Made by a program: the position numbers and the translations under genes
Notes under the pieces: model-generated
Told to the model about the DNA's origin: nothing
The model's input: only the letters and a program-made list of their open reading frames with translations
Databases searched by the model: none
Shown: positions 26,552 to 35,903 of the stretch, piece by piece
How the letters are laid out: each line of letters begins with the position of its first letter
How positions within the stretch are numbered: position 1 is the first letter of the stretch
Assembly (NCBI RefSeq): GCF_001610975.1
Contig: NZ_CP013342.1
Location: 1,488,001 to 1,552,000 of the forward strand
DNA length: 64,000 bases
Source: Sphingopyxis terrae subsp. terrae NBRC 15098
Lineage (GTDB): Bacteria; Pseudomonadota; Alphaproteobacteria; Sphingomonadales; Sphingomonadaceae
Direction of reading: 5' to 3'

Positions 26552-26689
26552 ATGCGCATTTCCAAGGGCTTCAAGGTTATGATCCTGGCGACGGCAAGCG
26601 GGCTGACCGTGGTCGACGACGCCCGGGCGGTCGTCAACTACATCCACGAATATGGGGTGCTGGCGGACTTGCCCGCCCCCCAGAACTGA
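26552..26689 (+). CDS. Small protein of 45 residues
   Basis: The frame reads MRISKGFKVMILATASGLTV followed by VDDARAVVNYIHEYGVLADL and a short tail. Helical amphipathic character, a clean stop and a position 12 bases before the lipoprotein ribosome-binding region support it as a gene. Its own ribosome binding site is weak (GGGTCGGC). I do not recognise a family. Confidence 0.5.
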   Translation: MRISKGFKVMILATASGLTVVDDARAVVNYIHEYGVLADLPAPQN

Positions 26690-26701
26690 GAGGATCAAGC
26701 G

Positions 26702-27295
26702 ATGGCGAATGATCGTTTCTCGGCACTGGTTCTCCCCGCTCTGGCGGGGCTGGCGTTGGCACTGGGCGGCTGCGCCGCAACGACGACGCCCTATCAGCCC
26801 GCTTCGGCTTCAAGCAAGGTCAAAGGCGGATATTCGGAGGTCCAACTGGCGTCCGACAGATATCGTGTGACCTTCGAGGGCAACAACCTGACTTCGCGCG
26901 ATACGGTGGAGGGTTATCTGCTGTACCGATCGGCAGAGCTGACGCTTGCCCAAGGTTATGACTGGTTCTCGATCGTCCAGCGCGAAACCGAGCATCGCGT
27001 GGAACGCCGCGTCGAACCCGATCCATTTTATCGTCCGTGGTATGGCTCGGCCTACGCCTATTGGCTGCCCGAATGGCGATATTATGGCCGGCCTTACGGC
27101 TGGCGCTCCTGGTATCCTTATGGAGGAGACCCCTTCTGGGCGAGCCGTATCGACGTCCGGACGGTCGAACAGTTCGAGGCGACGGCCGAAATCGTTATGC
27201 ATCGGGGACCAAAGCCCGAGGGCAATGGCAAGTCCTTCGATGCCCGCGACGTCGTCGGAACGCTGGGGCCAAAGATCGAGCGCCCCAAAAGCTGA
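26702..27295 (+). CDS. CC0125/CC1285-like outer-membrane lipoprotein
   Basis: The 197-residue precursor has a signal peptide ending in the lipobox LGGC (Cys at about residue 24). The mature part begins ATTTPYQPA and contains YRVTFEGNNLTSRDTVEGYL then LYRSAELTLAQGYDWF, which I recognise from the alphaproteobacterial CC0125/CC1285 lipoprotein family of unknown function. A Tyr/Trp-rich segment follows. GAGAGGATCAAGCG precedes the ATG. Expression may depend on the TACGTA box upstream. Confidence 0.82.
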   Translation: MANDRFSALVLPALAGLALALGGCAATTTPYQPASASSKVKGGYSEVQLASDRYRVTFEGNNLTSRDTVEGYLLYRSAELTLAQGYDWFSIVQRETEHRVERRVEPDPFYRPWYGSAYAYWLPEWRYYGRPYGWRSWYPYGGDPFWASRIDVRTVEQFEATAEIVMHRGPKPEGNGKSFDARDVVGTLGPKIERPKS

Positions 27296-27338
27296 GCGCC
27301 AGCCCATTCTTTCCAGCATTGACGAAGGAGTAGTCATC

Positions 27339-27518
27339 ATGAACCGTCAATGGACGGCATCGATAGCCGCTGTCGCCTTACTCGGCATGGTCCCGGGCGC
27401 GGCCCATGCCCAGCGCGGACCGGGCGCAGGGGCGAATACACCCAGACCGCCGATACCCGGCGGCGATCTCGACCTTACGCGCCACCGCCTGTGCACGCCG
27501 GGAGAAAGCTGTGACTAG
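27339..27518 (+). CDS. Secreted short protein ending at an in-frame amber codon
   Basis: A strong ribosome binding site (GAAGGAG) and ATG open a 59-codon frame with a clear signal peptide (SIAAVALLGMVPGAAHAQ). The mature part is Gly/Pro-rich and ends RHRLCTPGESCD before a TAG. The same frame then continues without interruption into the gene at 27531, with matching Asp/Arg-rich composition on both sides of the stop. It may therefore be the exported N-terminus of one protein of about 225 residues, split by a nonsense mutation, read-through, or sequencing error. Confidence 0.6.
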   Translation: MNRQWTASIAAVALLGMVPGAAHAQRGPGAGANTPRPPIPGGDLDLTRHRLCTPGESCD

Positions 27519-27530
27519 GACCGGACCGAT

Positions 27531-28016
27531 ATGGACAACGATCGGGATCGCCTGCGCGACAAGGATCGAACCGGCGACCGGGACCAGGATCGCGACCGGC
27601 TGAACGCGTCGCAGGCCATCGACGACGAGCTCGCGCGCTTCAGCCTGCTGACAAGCGCCGAGCGCGCGCAGTTCCGCGAGGAGATGCGCACGGCAGCAAC
27701 CGCCGAGGAGCGAGAGCGCATTCGTGCCCGGCATCGACAGACGATCGAGCAGCGCGCGCGCGAGATGGGTATCGATGCGCCGCTTGGCGCCGGCGGCGGC
27801 GCTGGGACCGGCAATGGAAACCGCTCGGGCTATATGATGATGACGATGCTTAGCGATCAGGAGCGAGCCCAATTCCGGCGCCGCCTGCAGGCGGCACAGA
27901 CCGATCAGGAGCGCCAGCAGATCCGCAACGAGATTCACGCTGCAGCTCGGCAGCGCGCGCGTGAATTGGCCGTCGATGTGCCTGAATGGTACGGACAGGG
28001 GATAGGGCCTCGTTAG
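27531..28016 (+). CDS. Asp/Arg-rich helical protein, probable second half of split gene
   Basis: The 161-codon frame starts MDNDRDRLRDKDRTGDRDQD and then repeats a helical theme twice: LLTSAERAQFREEMRTAATA with EERERIRARHRQTIEQRARE, and MLSDQERAQFRRRLQAAQTD with QERQQIRNEIHAAARQRARE. This internal duplication of about 45 residues is the main visible structure. No signal peptide is present here, but one lies in frame 190 bases upstream, before an amber codon. No ribosome binding site is obvious at 27531, which favours the single-gene view. Function unknown; a periplasmic helical protein is plausible. Confidence 0.6.
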   Translation: MDNDRDRLRDKDRTGDRDQDRDRLNASQAIDDELARFSLLTSAERAQFREEMRTAATAEERERIRARHRQTIEQRAREMGIDAPLGAGGGAGTGNGNRSGYMMMTMLSDQERAQFRRRLQAAQTDQERQQIRNEIHAAARQRARELAVDVPEWYGQGIGPR

Positions 28017-28256
28017 AAAGGCGTCGCGCCATCGAGCCTCCATGAAAGGGCTGTCGGGCGTCTCAGCGGACGGCCTGTCCCTGACCGCGCCTGTGATGCT
28101 TGATTGGAATCCCGTTGGAGGACTGCCGCCGGATCCAGTCAGGCCTTGCGCGATATACTTGGCTATTTCCCGTAGAGGCGTCACTATGATATAAGCTTGT
28201 ACGCAATAGTCGGCCACAGGGCGACGCGGCTCCTCCGGAGGGAGACGGCAATCGTG

Positions 28257-30131
28257 ATGTCGACGGCGCACAAATCATTTTTGATCCGGGTTGCGGTCGC
28301 TATCGCAATCGTTTGCGCTGCCGCGCTGTTTCGCTACGCCCTCAATCCTTGGCTTGGCGGACGGGCGCCCTTCCTTTTCTTTACTCTTGCCGTTCTCGGC
28401 GCTTCCTATGCCGTAGGATCGCGGGCGGCCGCGATCGCAATCATTCCCTCCATCGGCTTTGGCGTCGGATTTGCAATGCAGCAAGGCATTCATACCCCCG
28501 ACGTCCTCGAAGGCAGCGCCTTTGTGCTGATCGCAGCCGGGATAGTACTCCTGAGCCGCGGACTTCATCGGACGCGCGTCCGAATGGCCGCGAGCGAGGG
28601 GCGCGCGGCGCAGCGCGCTGCCGAAACGGCCATCGTTGCCGAAGAACTCAGTCTGCTGATCGATGCGGCACAAGGCCACGCCATTTACATGCTTGATGCC
28701 GAGGGTAAGGTTTCGATCTGGAACCAGGGAGCCGCCCGGTTGCTCGGCTGGGACGCGGATGAAATCATCGGGCGCGATGCTGCGCTCTTCTACCCGGCCG
28801 ATGCCATCGAAGCGGGCGCGCCCGCGCGCGATATCGCGCGGGCAAGGCAGGTTGCGAAATTTTCAACCGAGGATTGGCGCGTTCGCAAGGACGGTTCCGA
28901 ATTTCTGGCTCAGATTTCGATGTCGACATTGCGCCGCGCCGACGGCCGCGTGCGATGCTACGCCGTCGCCTTGGCCGACATCACGAGCCGCCGCGCCACC
29001 GAGGACGCGCTGCGCGCGCAGGAAAGCCATTTGCGCTCCATCCTGTCGACGGTCCCCGACGCGATGATCGTTATAGACGACCAGGGCAAGATCCTGTCGT
29101 TCAGCGCCGCGGCCGAGCGGCTGTTCGGCTACAGCGAAGCCGAACTGCTCGGGGCCAATGTCAGCGCGCTCATGCCTTCGCCCGACCGCGATCGCCACGA
29201 TGGATATATCGCGCGTTATCTCGCAACGGGGGAAAAGCGCATCATCGGCATCGGACGCGTTGTTTTCGCGCAGCGAAAGGACGGGTCGACTTTTCCGATG
29301 GAACTGTCGATCGGCGAGGCCGCGAGCGAAGCGCACCCCTTGTTCACCGGATTCATCCGCGACCTCACCGAACGCCAGAAGACCGAGGCGCGTCTCGAAT
29401 CCCTGCAGTCCGAGCTCATTCATGTCTCGCGCATCAGCGCGATGGGAACCATGGCCTCGACGCTCGCGCACGAACTCAATCAGCCGCTCACCGCGGTCGC
29501 AAATTATGTCGAGGCGATCCGCGATATGCTCGCGAAGCCCGAGCCCGATGATCTTCCGATGATCCGCGAGGCGCTCGACGATACCGCGAAGGAAGCGCTG
29601 CGCGCAGGCCATATCGTGCGCCGGCTGCGCGATTTCGTCGCGCGCGGGGAGGTTGAAAAGACGATCGAGAAATTGCCCGCGCTCATCAACGAGGCGGCGG
29701 TCCTTGGGCTGATGGGCGCGCGCGAGAAAGGGGTCGAACCTGTTTTCGACCTTGATCCCTATGCGTCGCCGGTCCTCGTCGACAAGGTTCAGATCCAGCA
29801 GGTGCTGATCAACCTTATTCGCAACGCGGTCGAAGCGATGACCGGCTGTCCACACCGCCGGCTTACCGTGTCGAGTCGGCCCGAGCAGCCTGGTTTCATC
29901 CGCGTGACCGTCGCTGACACCGGTCCCGGTGTAGCTCCGGCTATCGCCGAACAGCTTTTCACCGCCTTCGTGAGCACCAAGACAGATGGCATGGGGCTTG
30001 GGCTCTCCATTTGCCGCACTATCGTCGAAGCCAATGGCGGCCGGATCTGGATGCAGCCGGGGGAAGAAGGCGGCACGGAATTTCATTTCACGATGGTGAG
30101 CGCGAAAACGGGGGGACAGGATGACGACTAG
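28257..30131 (+). CDS. fixL: FixL-type heme-PAS oxygen-sensing histidine kinase
   Basis: The protein has about 624 residues: four N-terminal membrane helices (DUF4118-like), a first PAS domain (about 100-230), a second PAS domain with the FixL heme signature, then HisKA and ATPase domains. The heme region reads [20 protein letters not shown] with the likely heme ligand at His314, followed by RIIGIGRVV whose Arg contacts bound oxygen in rhizobial FixL. The phospho-acceptor box is [19 protein letters not shown]1 and G2 boxes are [18 protein letters not shown] and GMGLGLSIC. Oxygen binding should switch the kinase off. Start is ATG 28257 or GTG 28254 after GGAGGGAG. It overlaps fixJ. Confidence 0.93.
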   Translation: MSTAHKSFLIRVAVAIAIVCAAALFRYALNPWLGGRAPFLFFTLAVLGASYAVGSRAAAIAIIPSIGFGVGFAMQQGIHTPDVLEGSAFVLIAAGIVLLSRGLHRTRVRMAASEGRAAQRAAETAIVAEELSLLIDAAQGHAIYMLDAEGKVSIWNQGAARLLGWDADEIIGRDAALFYPADAIEAGAPARDIARARQVAKFSTEDWRVRKDGSEFLAQISMSTLRRADGRVRCYAVALADITSRRATEDALRAQESHLRSILSTVPDAMIVIDDQGKILSFSAAAERLFGYSEAELLGANVSALMPSPDRDRHDGYIARYLATGEKRIIGIGRVVFAQRKDGSTFPMELSIGEAASEAHPLFTGFIRDLTERQKTEARLESLQSELIHVSRISAMGTMASTLAHELNQPLTAVANYVEAIRDMLAKPEPDDLPMIREALDDTAKEALRAGHIVRRLRDFVARGEVEKTIEKLPALINEAAVLGLMGAREKGVEPVFDLDPYASPVLVDKVQIQQVLINLIRNAVEAMTGCPHRRLTVSSRPEQPGFIRVTVADTGPGVAPAIAEQLFTAFVSTKTDGMGLGLSICRTIVEANGGRIWMQPGEEGGTEFHFTMVSAKTGGQDDD

Positions 30132-30735
30132 AAAGCTGGTCCATATCGTCGACGATGAGGATGCCATCCGGCGTTCCGCAAGCTTCATGCTCAAGACATC
30201 CGGATATGCGGTCGAGACCTGGGCGACCGGCGTCGCCTTCCTGAAGGAAATCCGGCACGTGCCCGAAGGCTGTATCCTGCTGGACGTGCGCATGCCCGAA
30301 ATGGACGGGCTCGAGGTCCAGCGGGCGCTGCGAGAGCGCGGCGTCACCATGCCGGTGATCGTGCTGACGGGTCATGCCGATGTCTCGATTGCGGTGCGCG
30401 CGATGAAAGCCGGAGCCGTCGACTTCCTCGAGAAGCCCTTCGAAAAGGCCGTGCTTATATCGGCGATCGAAGCGGCGTTTGAACGGTTGGCGCAGGCCGA
30501 CAGCGCGGCGACGCGAGCGTCTGAGGCCAATGTCGTGCTCGGCGTACTGACGCCGCGCGAGCGCGAAGTGCTCGACGGGCTCGCGCAAGGCCTGCCGAAC
30601 AAGACGATCGCCTATGACCTCGGCATCTCGCCGCGAACGGTCGAAGTACACCGCGCCAATCTGATGGCGAAGCTTGACGTGCGAAGCCTCTCGGACGCAC
30701 TTCGCCTCGCCTTCGCCGCGGGGTTGGGCGCCTGA
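30121..30735 (+). CDS. fixJ: FixJ-type response regulator
   Basis: The 204-residue protein has a receiver domain with the phospho-acceptor Asp55 ([13 protein letters not shown]), Thr and Lys switch residues ([16 protein letters not shown]) and a LuxR-type DNA-binding domain, [20 protein letters not shown] then [20 protein letters not shown]. The last stretch is nearly identical to rhizobial FixJ. The gene overlaps fixL by 11 bases. Phosphorylated at low oxygen, it would activate promoters; TACGTA-type boxes in this island are the proposed targets. Confidence 0.94.
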   Translation: MTTRKLVHIVDDEDAIRRSASFMLKTSGYAVETWATGVAFLKEIRHVPEGCILLDVRMPEMDGLEVQRALRERGVTMPVIVLTGHADVSIAVRAMKAGAVDFLEKPFEKAVLISAIEAAFERLAQADSAATRASEANVVLGVLTPREREVLDGLAQGLPNKTIAYDLGISPRTVEVHRANLMAKLDVRSLSDALRLAFAAGLGA

Positions 30736-30748
30736 ATATAGGGACCAA

Positions 30749-30754
30749 TACGTA
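30749..30754 (+). promoter_or_regulatory. TACGTA box (TACGTAG type) upstream of free HTH gene
   Basis: CCAATACGTAGCGCGGCCCG lies 63 bases before the start of the small HTH gene, directly after fixJ. It matches TAMGTAG, the core I recall for rhizobial FixJ sites, so the small gene is probably a FixJ target. Confidence 0.5.
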
Positions 30755-30811
30755 GCGCGGCCCGCGGTTTCTGCTTCTAGAAGAAGGCATGGCTAGAAAC
30801 GCTACTCGCAC

Positions 30812-31057
30812 ATGAAAGGCTCGCCGCGTCCCCATCCTTCGCTTGGCGACCTGACCGAGCGCGAACGCGAGGTGGTCGCGGGTCTCGTGCGGGGACTGAC
30901 CAACAAGCAGATCGGCCAGGAGCTGGGCATCAGTCATCGCACCGTCGAAATCCATCGCGCGCGCGTGATGCGAAAACTGGGCGCGCCGACTCTCGCCGCG
31001 CTGCTCGCCTTCGTGCTGCCGCAGCGCAACAAGCTCGAAACCCGTCACCCTTCCTGA
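30812..31057 (+). CDS. Stand-alone LuxR/FixJ-type DNA-binding domain protein
   Basis: The 81-residue product is just a LuxR helix-turn-helix: LTEREREVVAGLVRGLTNKQ, then IGQELGISHRTVEIHRARVM. It closely parallels the C-terminal domain of FixJ but lacks any receiver, and the 76 bases between it and fixJ leave no room for one. The missing domain could reflect truncation, but its own TACGTA box and intact ends suggest a functional gene. It could bind the same sites as FixJ constitutively, as competitor or as feedback activator. Confidence 0.8.
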   Translation: MKGSPRPHPSLGDLTEREREVVAGLVRGLTNKQIGQELGISHRTVEIHRARVMRKLGAPTLAALLAFVLPQRNKLETRHPS

Positions 31058-31090
31058 CGGGCTTTTCGATTGCGCCGAAGTCGGCGGTCG

Positions 31091-32401
31091 TCAGCCTGCC
31101 TGGGCCACAGCAAATGCCAGGAACAGCAGCGAAGCGCCGGACATGACCGCCGTCGCTGCCCAACCGGCCCAATGCTGCGCTCGCGAGATCGTCAGTCGGC
31201 CCATCGCGCGTCTGTTGCGCGCGATCAGCATCATCACGATCATCAGCGGACCTGCCAGCAGGCCATTTACGACGGCGGCCCAGTATAGCGCTCGCGCCGG
31301 GTCGATACCGACGGCATTGAGCGAGGCTCCCGCAAGTGTCGTCGCGGCGATCGTGCCGTAGAAGAGCCGGGCGGACAGCGGCTTGGCATCGAGACTTCCG
31401 GTCCGTCCAGCCATCTCGGTCACCGCATAGGCTGCCGAGCCGGCCAGCACGGGCACCGCGAGCAGGCCCGTGCCGACGATCCCGAGCGCGAACATTGCAA
31501 AGGCAAATTGCCCCGCAACGGGTCGCAAAGCCTCGGCCGCCTGCGACGAGGTTGTAATGTCGCGAATTCCGCCAGCATGAAGGGTGGCAGCGGTGGCAAA
31601 CACGATGGCAAGCGAAATGAGCGTGCTGAAGCCCATGCCGGTGAGTGTGTCGAGCCGGATGCGCCGAAGCTCGGGACCGGCTGTTGAAGGTGTCAGGCAG
31701 AGCGGCTTGGCGTGACGGCGATGTTGCTCTTCGATTTCCTGACCTGCCTGCCAGAAAAACAGATAGGGGCTGATTGTCGTACCGAGAATGGCGACAAAGG
31801 CCGTGGCATAGGCGGCGCTGAAGCGGATGTCGGGAACGACCAGCGACTTGAGTGCCGTTCCCCATGGCACATGTGCGACGAATAGCACGGCGACGTAGGT
31901 GAACAGGCTCAGCGTCGACCATTTGAGGATCGCGGCGTAACGCGGATAGCTCAGTCCCACTTCGAGGACGATGCACAGGATGCCGAACAATAGCGTGTAA
32001 AGCCCGCTGCTTCCCCCTGCCAGAAGCGCGAGCGCGGCGCCCATGGCGCTGAGATCGGCACCGAGATTGATGATATTGGCGACGATCAGCAACGAGACCA
32101 TCGTCCACAACAGCGGGCGCGGATAATGGCGGCGGAGATTTCGGGCGATCCCGGCGCCCGTCACACGGCCAATTTCGGCAGCGATTTGCTGGATCGCGAC
32201 CATGAGCGGAAAGCTGAGAACAAATGTCCAGGCCAGACCATAGCCGAAGGCGGCCCCGACCTGACTGTGCGTGCCGATCCCGCTGGGGTCGTCATCGGCC
32301 GCCCCGGTGATGAGACCAGGCCCCAGCGCGCGAAGGAAGTCGCGCACGCCGCCATTGTCGCTGGCGGAGTGGCGAGGCGAAGAATCGTCCTTGATGACCA
32401 A
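31091..32401 (-). CDS. NRAMP-related divalent metal transporter, divergent motifs
   Basis: The 436-residue protein has about eleven helices and the NRAMP outline, beginning LRALGPGLITGAADDDPSGI. Canonical Mn/Fe NRAMPs carry DPGN in helix 1 and MPH in helix 6. Here they read DPSG and ISPY (GTTISPYLFFWQAGQE), so the Met and His ligands are absent. Such changes occur in the NRAMP-related branch that can move Mg2+ or other ions, so Mn transport should not be assumed. The start is TTG. A MgtC/DUF4010-type protein is encoded just upstream on the same strand, which also hints at magnesium. Confidence 0.82.
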   Translation of the reverse strand: MVIKDDSSPRHSASDNGGVRDFLRALGPGLITGAADDDPSGIGTHSQVGAAFGYGLAWTFVLSFPLMVAIQQIAAEIGRVTGAGIARNLRRHYPRPLLWTMVSLLIVANIINLGADLSAMGAALALLAGGSSGLYTLLFGILCIVLEVGLSYPRYAAILKWSTLSLFTYVAVLFVAHVPWGTALKSLVVPDIRFSAAYATAFVAILGTTISPYLFFWQAGQEIEEQHRRHAKPLCLTPSTAGPELRRIRLDTLTGMGFSTLISLAIVFATAATLHAGGIRDITTSSQAAEALRPVAGQFAFAMFALGIVGTGLLAVPVLAGSAAYAVTEMAGRTGSLDAKPLSARLFYGTIAATTLAGASLNAVGIDPARALYWAAVVNGLLAGPLMIVMMLIARNRRAMGRLTISRAQHWAGWAATAVMSGASLLFLAFAVAQAG

Positions 32402-32553
32402 CGACCTGTCTTGTTGCGGTCCAAACGCGTTAGCCGCACCGTTCCGCTTCCCCCATGCGGGAAATTACTTATCCCGCGTCGCTGTTGATCGCGCACGAGG
32501 CGGACGGCATCGCGCGATGCCTGCCAGCGGCGGCGGCGCCTCACCATGACGAT

Positions 32554-33846
32554 TTACCGAAGTATGAAGAGCACCATTACCAGTCCGGCCGCGACGCTCG
32601 CCAGCAGCGGTAGCGATGCGAGCCAGCCAAGGCGCGATCGCAAGAGCATGGGGGGGATCGCGGCTTTGAACAATGTGTTTGCGAGGACAGGCGCCGCTAC
32701 CACCAGCCCGGCTGTCCGCGCGTCGAACACGCCGCCGGGCATTCCGCCGATCGTGATAATCGCTGCATCGACGTCGGCGATCCCCGAGACCGCCAATATG
32801 ATCGCAATACCGGACTGGCCGATCCACGTCATCAGCCACCGCGCGAGCAGCGCCATCGCCATGACCAGCCCGGTCAGCACAAGCGCCGAACCGAAATTGA
32901 GCGGATTGCGCAAGACCATGGTGCTCGCCGGAGCGGAAGGCGCACGTCGCGCGGCCAACAACCCCCAGACCGCAGCGCCGATACTGACCAGCGCGGCGGG
33001 GGTTATCACGAGCGCGAGAGTAGACAGCGCGACGGGCGCGATGAGTGCGACGAGAAAGATGACGCGCACGAGCATCACCGCCGATGCCACGGCAATGCCA
33101 GAAATCAGCGTGGCTGCGTGTTCGTGATCATCGCGCAGACGGGTTGCCAAGGTCGTCGTCACTGCCGTCGATGAAACCATCGCGCCCGTCGCAGCCAGTG
33201 CCAGCGTGCCGCGCGTCGCACCAAGCCGCACGGTCGCGATATATCCTGCGAAGGAGAAGCCCGAAACAAACACCACGACAAGCCAGAGCTGGCGCGGATT
33301 CCAGGCCGCATAGGGTCCAAGGTAGCGATCCGGAAGTAGCGGAAGAATGACAAGCGCAATCAGCGCGAAGCGGGCGATCGCGCTGACCTCGGATTCGGTC
33401 AGGCCTGCGACCCAGTGGTGAAGCTGCGGCCGCAGCGTCAGAAGGAGCGTGGCACCGACCGCGACGATCGCGGCAATTTGCGCCTCGCCCAATGTCGCGA
33501 GAAGACCGCAGGCCAGCGCAATCAGCGCAGCCAGGCTCGCAGTGCCGCTGACCCCGCCATGGCGCTGCTGCGTTCGTGCATAGCCGAAAAGAACGAGTAG
33601 TGCAGACGCCGCGAAGACAGTCGTCGCCGCCGTATGGCTGGCCGATTCCAGAACGCCGGCAAGCCCCCCCGCCAGCCCTAGGAGCCCGAAGGTCCGGATT
33701 CCGGCGAAGCGACTGCCTTCAGCCGCGTGACGAAGTGTCCAGCCGCGCTGGATACCGATAAGCAGTCCCAGCCCGAGCGCTATTCCGAGCCTGGCCAGGA
33801 TGGACCATTGGTCCGGCGTAGCCAAAATCGTCCCTGGCGCTGACAT
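32554..33846 (-). CDS. MgtC/SapB-DUF4010 family membrane protein
   Basis: The 430-residue protein has about twelve hydrophobic segments. The N-terminal third (LGIALGLGLLIGIQRGWTLR to AGIRTFGLLGLAGGL) fits the MgtC/SapB domain, and the rest (ATGAMVSSTAVTTTLATRLR, NPLNFGSALVLTGLVMAMAL) fits DUF4010. MgtC proteins affect growth in low magnesium; the biochemical role of the DUF4010 fusion is unknown. It lies 152 bases upstream of the NRAMP-related gene, same strand, with no clear terminator between. Confidence 0.85.
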   Translation of the reverse strand: MSAPGTILATPDQWSILARLGIALGLGLLIGIQRGWTLRHAAEGSRFAGIRTFGLLGLAGGLAGVLESASHTAATTVFAASALLVLFGYARTQQRHGGVSGTASLAALIALACGLLATLGEAQIAAIVAVGATLLLTLRPQLHHWVAGLTESEVSAIARFALIALVILPLLPDRYLGPYAAWNPRQLWLVVVFVSGFSFAGYIATVRLGATRGTLALAATGAMVSSTAVTTTLATRLRDDHEHAATLISGIAVASAVMLVRVIFLVALIAPVALSTLALVITPAALVSIGAAVWGLLAARRAPSAPASTMVLRNPLNFGSALVLTGLVMAMALLARWLMTWIGQSGIAIILAVSGIADVDAAIITIGGMPGGVFDARTAGLVVAAPVLANTLFKAAIPPMLLRSRLGWLASLPLLASVAAGLVMVLFILR

Positions 33847-34106
33847 TCAGGCCTCCTGACGCAATAGCGAGCCTATGGACCGGCCCTCGACTTCCCGGCC
33901 AGCTGTGATCCGTCAATGATCGGCCTCGCGGGTGCAAATGCGCGACGTCCCTCCGAAACAGGGCGGGCAGATCGTTGCCGACGTCGCTCATCATCCTTGC
34001 TCTTCGATCAACGCGTTCCGAAATGCCGCCGCTGACGCCGTCCGCCGAACGGCGCGCTCGCTCGTTGATGCGGCGAAACCGCGCGCACGTCGCTACGCAA
34101 TTCCCC

Positions 34107-35714
34107 TTATGACCATCGATCGTCTCCGCCCTTTCGAACAGCGCGTGCCTGCTGATAGCGGATCAGCACCTCGCGCATCGCCGTGACCGCTCTCGCGCGT
34201 GTCGCGGCGTCTTCGATCTGGGCCAGTTCCGCTTTGAGATTCGTCACGAAGTCGGCGTAGCTATTTTGCCAGTCGCGTCCGATCGCCGCTTGCAGCGCCG
34301 GGTCACCGGTTTTCGTTCGCTTGGCTGGCCCGCCCGCGGAGAGACGATAGGTTTCTCCCATCGCAGGGGCGACGATCGTCGCCGCATAGTCGCGCGACTG
34401 CGCCAAGCGTCGAAGCGCTTCGATCGCGGGAGCTTCGCCATGCGACAGAAAGAGGCTGCCCGCGATCGGCTGGCGCGCGCCGAGCCAGGCGAGCAGGTCG
34501 TCCTGATCGGCGTGCGCCGAATAGCTGTCGATGCGGCGAATCTCCGCGCGCACCGCAATGTCTTCGCCCGAAAGGCGGACGCGGGTCGCACCGTCGAGGA
34601 TGATCCGTCCAAGCGACCCGTCGGCCTGGTAGCCGACGAACAGGATCGTCGAGTCGCGCCGGGCGAGATTATGCTTGAGATGGTGACGGATCCGCCCGCC
34701 CTCGCACATGCCCGACGCGGCCAGGATGATCGCGCCCGAAACGCTGTTGAGGCGGATCGAGGCGTTCACATCTTCGACGAAATGAAAGGCAGGATGGTTG
34801 AAGACGGCGCCATCGAGATCTTCCAACGCTTCGGCGTATTTGGCGAAGACCCCCGTCGCGCGGCTCGCAAGCGGCGAGTCGATGAATATCTCGGTGGCCG
34901 GTATGCTGTTGCTGGCAATGAGGGCGGCAAGGTCGAGCAGCAGTTCCTGCGTCCGTTCGAGCGCGAAAACGGGAATCACGAGATTGCCGCCGCGGCGCAG
35001 CGCAGCATTGACTTCGGCGCCCAGCAGGCGGCGCCGCTCCTCGATCGTGAGATGATCGCGCTTGCGGTCACCATAGGTCGCCTCGCAAATCACATGATCG
35101 AAGCCCGCGGGACTCTGCGGGTCGGGATGGAAAGCCTTGTGTTCGGGACCAAGGTCGCCGGAGCACAGAATATGGACGCCGGCGACCTCTAGCTCGACCG
35201 AAGCCGAACCCAGAATATGCCCCGCGTTCCACAGCCGCGCCCGAAATCCCGGTATCGGTTCGAACCATTGTTCAAGCGCGACGGCCCTGCTTTGGCGCCA
35301 CGCCGCCAGCCCGTCCTCTTCGGTGTAGAGCGGCTCGAAAGGCGGCTGACCTGCCCGATCGCGGCGTCGGTTGCGCCGCGCCGCATCGCTTTCCTGAATG
35401 CGTCCGCCATCGGCGAGCATGAATTGGAGCAGATCCGATGTCGGCGCGGTGCACCAGATATCGCCGTCGAATCCCTCGGCGACGAGCCGTGGCAGCAGCC
35501 CGCTATGATCGATGTGAGCGTGAGTGAGAATGACCGCATCGACCTGCTTCGCCGAAAAGGCGAACGGACTGCGGTTGAGGGTTTCGAGCGTGCGCGAACC
35601 CTGGAACAGCCCGCAATCGACGAGCAAGCGCTTGCCGTCGTGGGAATATTCCATGCACGACCCGGTGACCGTGCCCGCGGCGCCATGAAATGTAACTGAA
35701 ACTTCGTTGCCCAT
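34107..35714 (-). CDS. MBL/beta-CASP ribonuclease-like protein
   Basis: The 535-residue protein begins VSVTFHGAAGTVTGSCMEYS and has the zinc motif LTHAHIDHSGLLPRL, then the beta-CASP insert (FIDSPLASRATGVF, ASGMCEGGRIRHHLKHNL) and a C-terminal SYSAHADQDDLLAWL. This is the bacterial CPSF73/YSH1-like group of metallo-RNases, usually cytoplasmic. In low-oxygen islands of other proteobacteria such genes sit with universal stress proteins; that comparison is from memory. I start at ATG 35714; the frame is open far upstream into the next gene. A TACGTA box lies about 100 bases upstream, shared with the divergent FNR gene. Confidence 0.88.
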   Translation of the reverse strand: MGNEVSVTFHGAAGTVTGSCMEYSHDGKRLLVDCGLFQGSRTLETLNRSPFAFSAKQVDAVILTHAHIDHSGLLPRLVAEGFDGDIWCTAPTSDLLQFMLADGGRIQESDAARRNRRRDRAGQPPFEPLYTEEDGLAAWRQSRAVALEQWFEPIPGFRARLWNAGHILGSASVELEVAGVHILCSGDLGPEHKAFHPDPQSPAGFDHVICEATYGDRKRDHLTIEERRRLLGAEVNAALRRGGNLVIPVFALERTQELLLDLAALIASNSIPATEIFIDSPLASRATGVFAKYAEALEDLDGAVFNHPAFHFVEDVNASIRLNSVSGAIILAASGMCEGGRIRHHLKHNLARRDSTILFVGYQADGSLGRIILDGATRVRLSGEDIAVRAEIRRIDSYSAHADQDDLLAWLGARQPIAGSLFLSHGEAPAIEALRRLAQSRDYAATIVAPAMGETYRLSAGGPAKRTKTGDPALQAAIGRDWQNSYADFVTNLKAELAQIEDAATRARAVTAMREVLIRYQQARAVRKGGDDRWS

Positions 35715-35816
35715 ATTGCTCCGCACCGGTGCGCCGCCCCTTGCGGCGCGGACGTGGAACCATCGGGAAGGACATTCCCGCGCCGCCAAAATGACCCGGG
35801 CGCCCTCTATTCCTAA

Positions 35817-35822
35817 TACGTA
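35817..35822. promoter_or_regulatory. TACGTA box between beta-CASP and FNR genes
   Basis: On the plus strand AATACGTACTGTTCCTGACT matches the copy at 45954 at most positions of a 20-base window (ATACGTA, then TCCTGA.TC). It lies 82 bases before the FNR gene and 103 before the divergent nuclease gene. Confidence 0.55.
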
Positions 35823-35903
35823 CTGTTCCTGACTCACACTGCCGATCAACTTGCCTAGAAGCCAGGAGATGACGCATGTCTCCACCAATCGCCGGCCCGT
35901 TCG

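Noticed and set aside
28100..28113. Possible FNR/FixK box TTGATTGGAATCCC upstream of fixL
   Set aside because: Only one half-site (TTGAT) is good; the second half has ATC in place of ATCAA. No complete TTGAT-N4-ATCAA site was noticed in the window.
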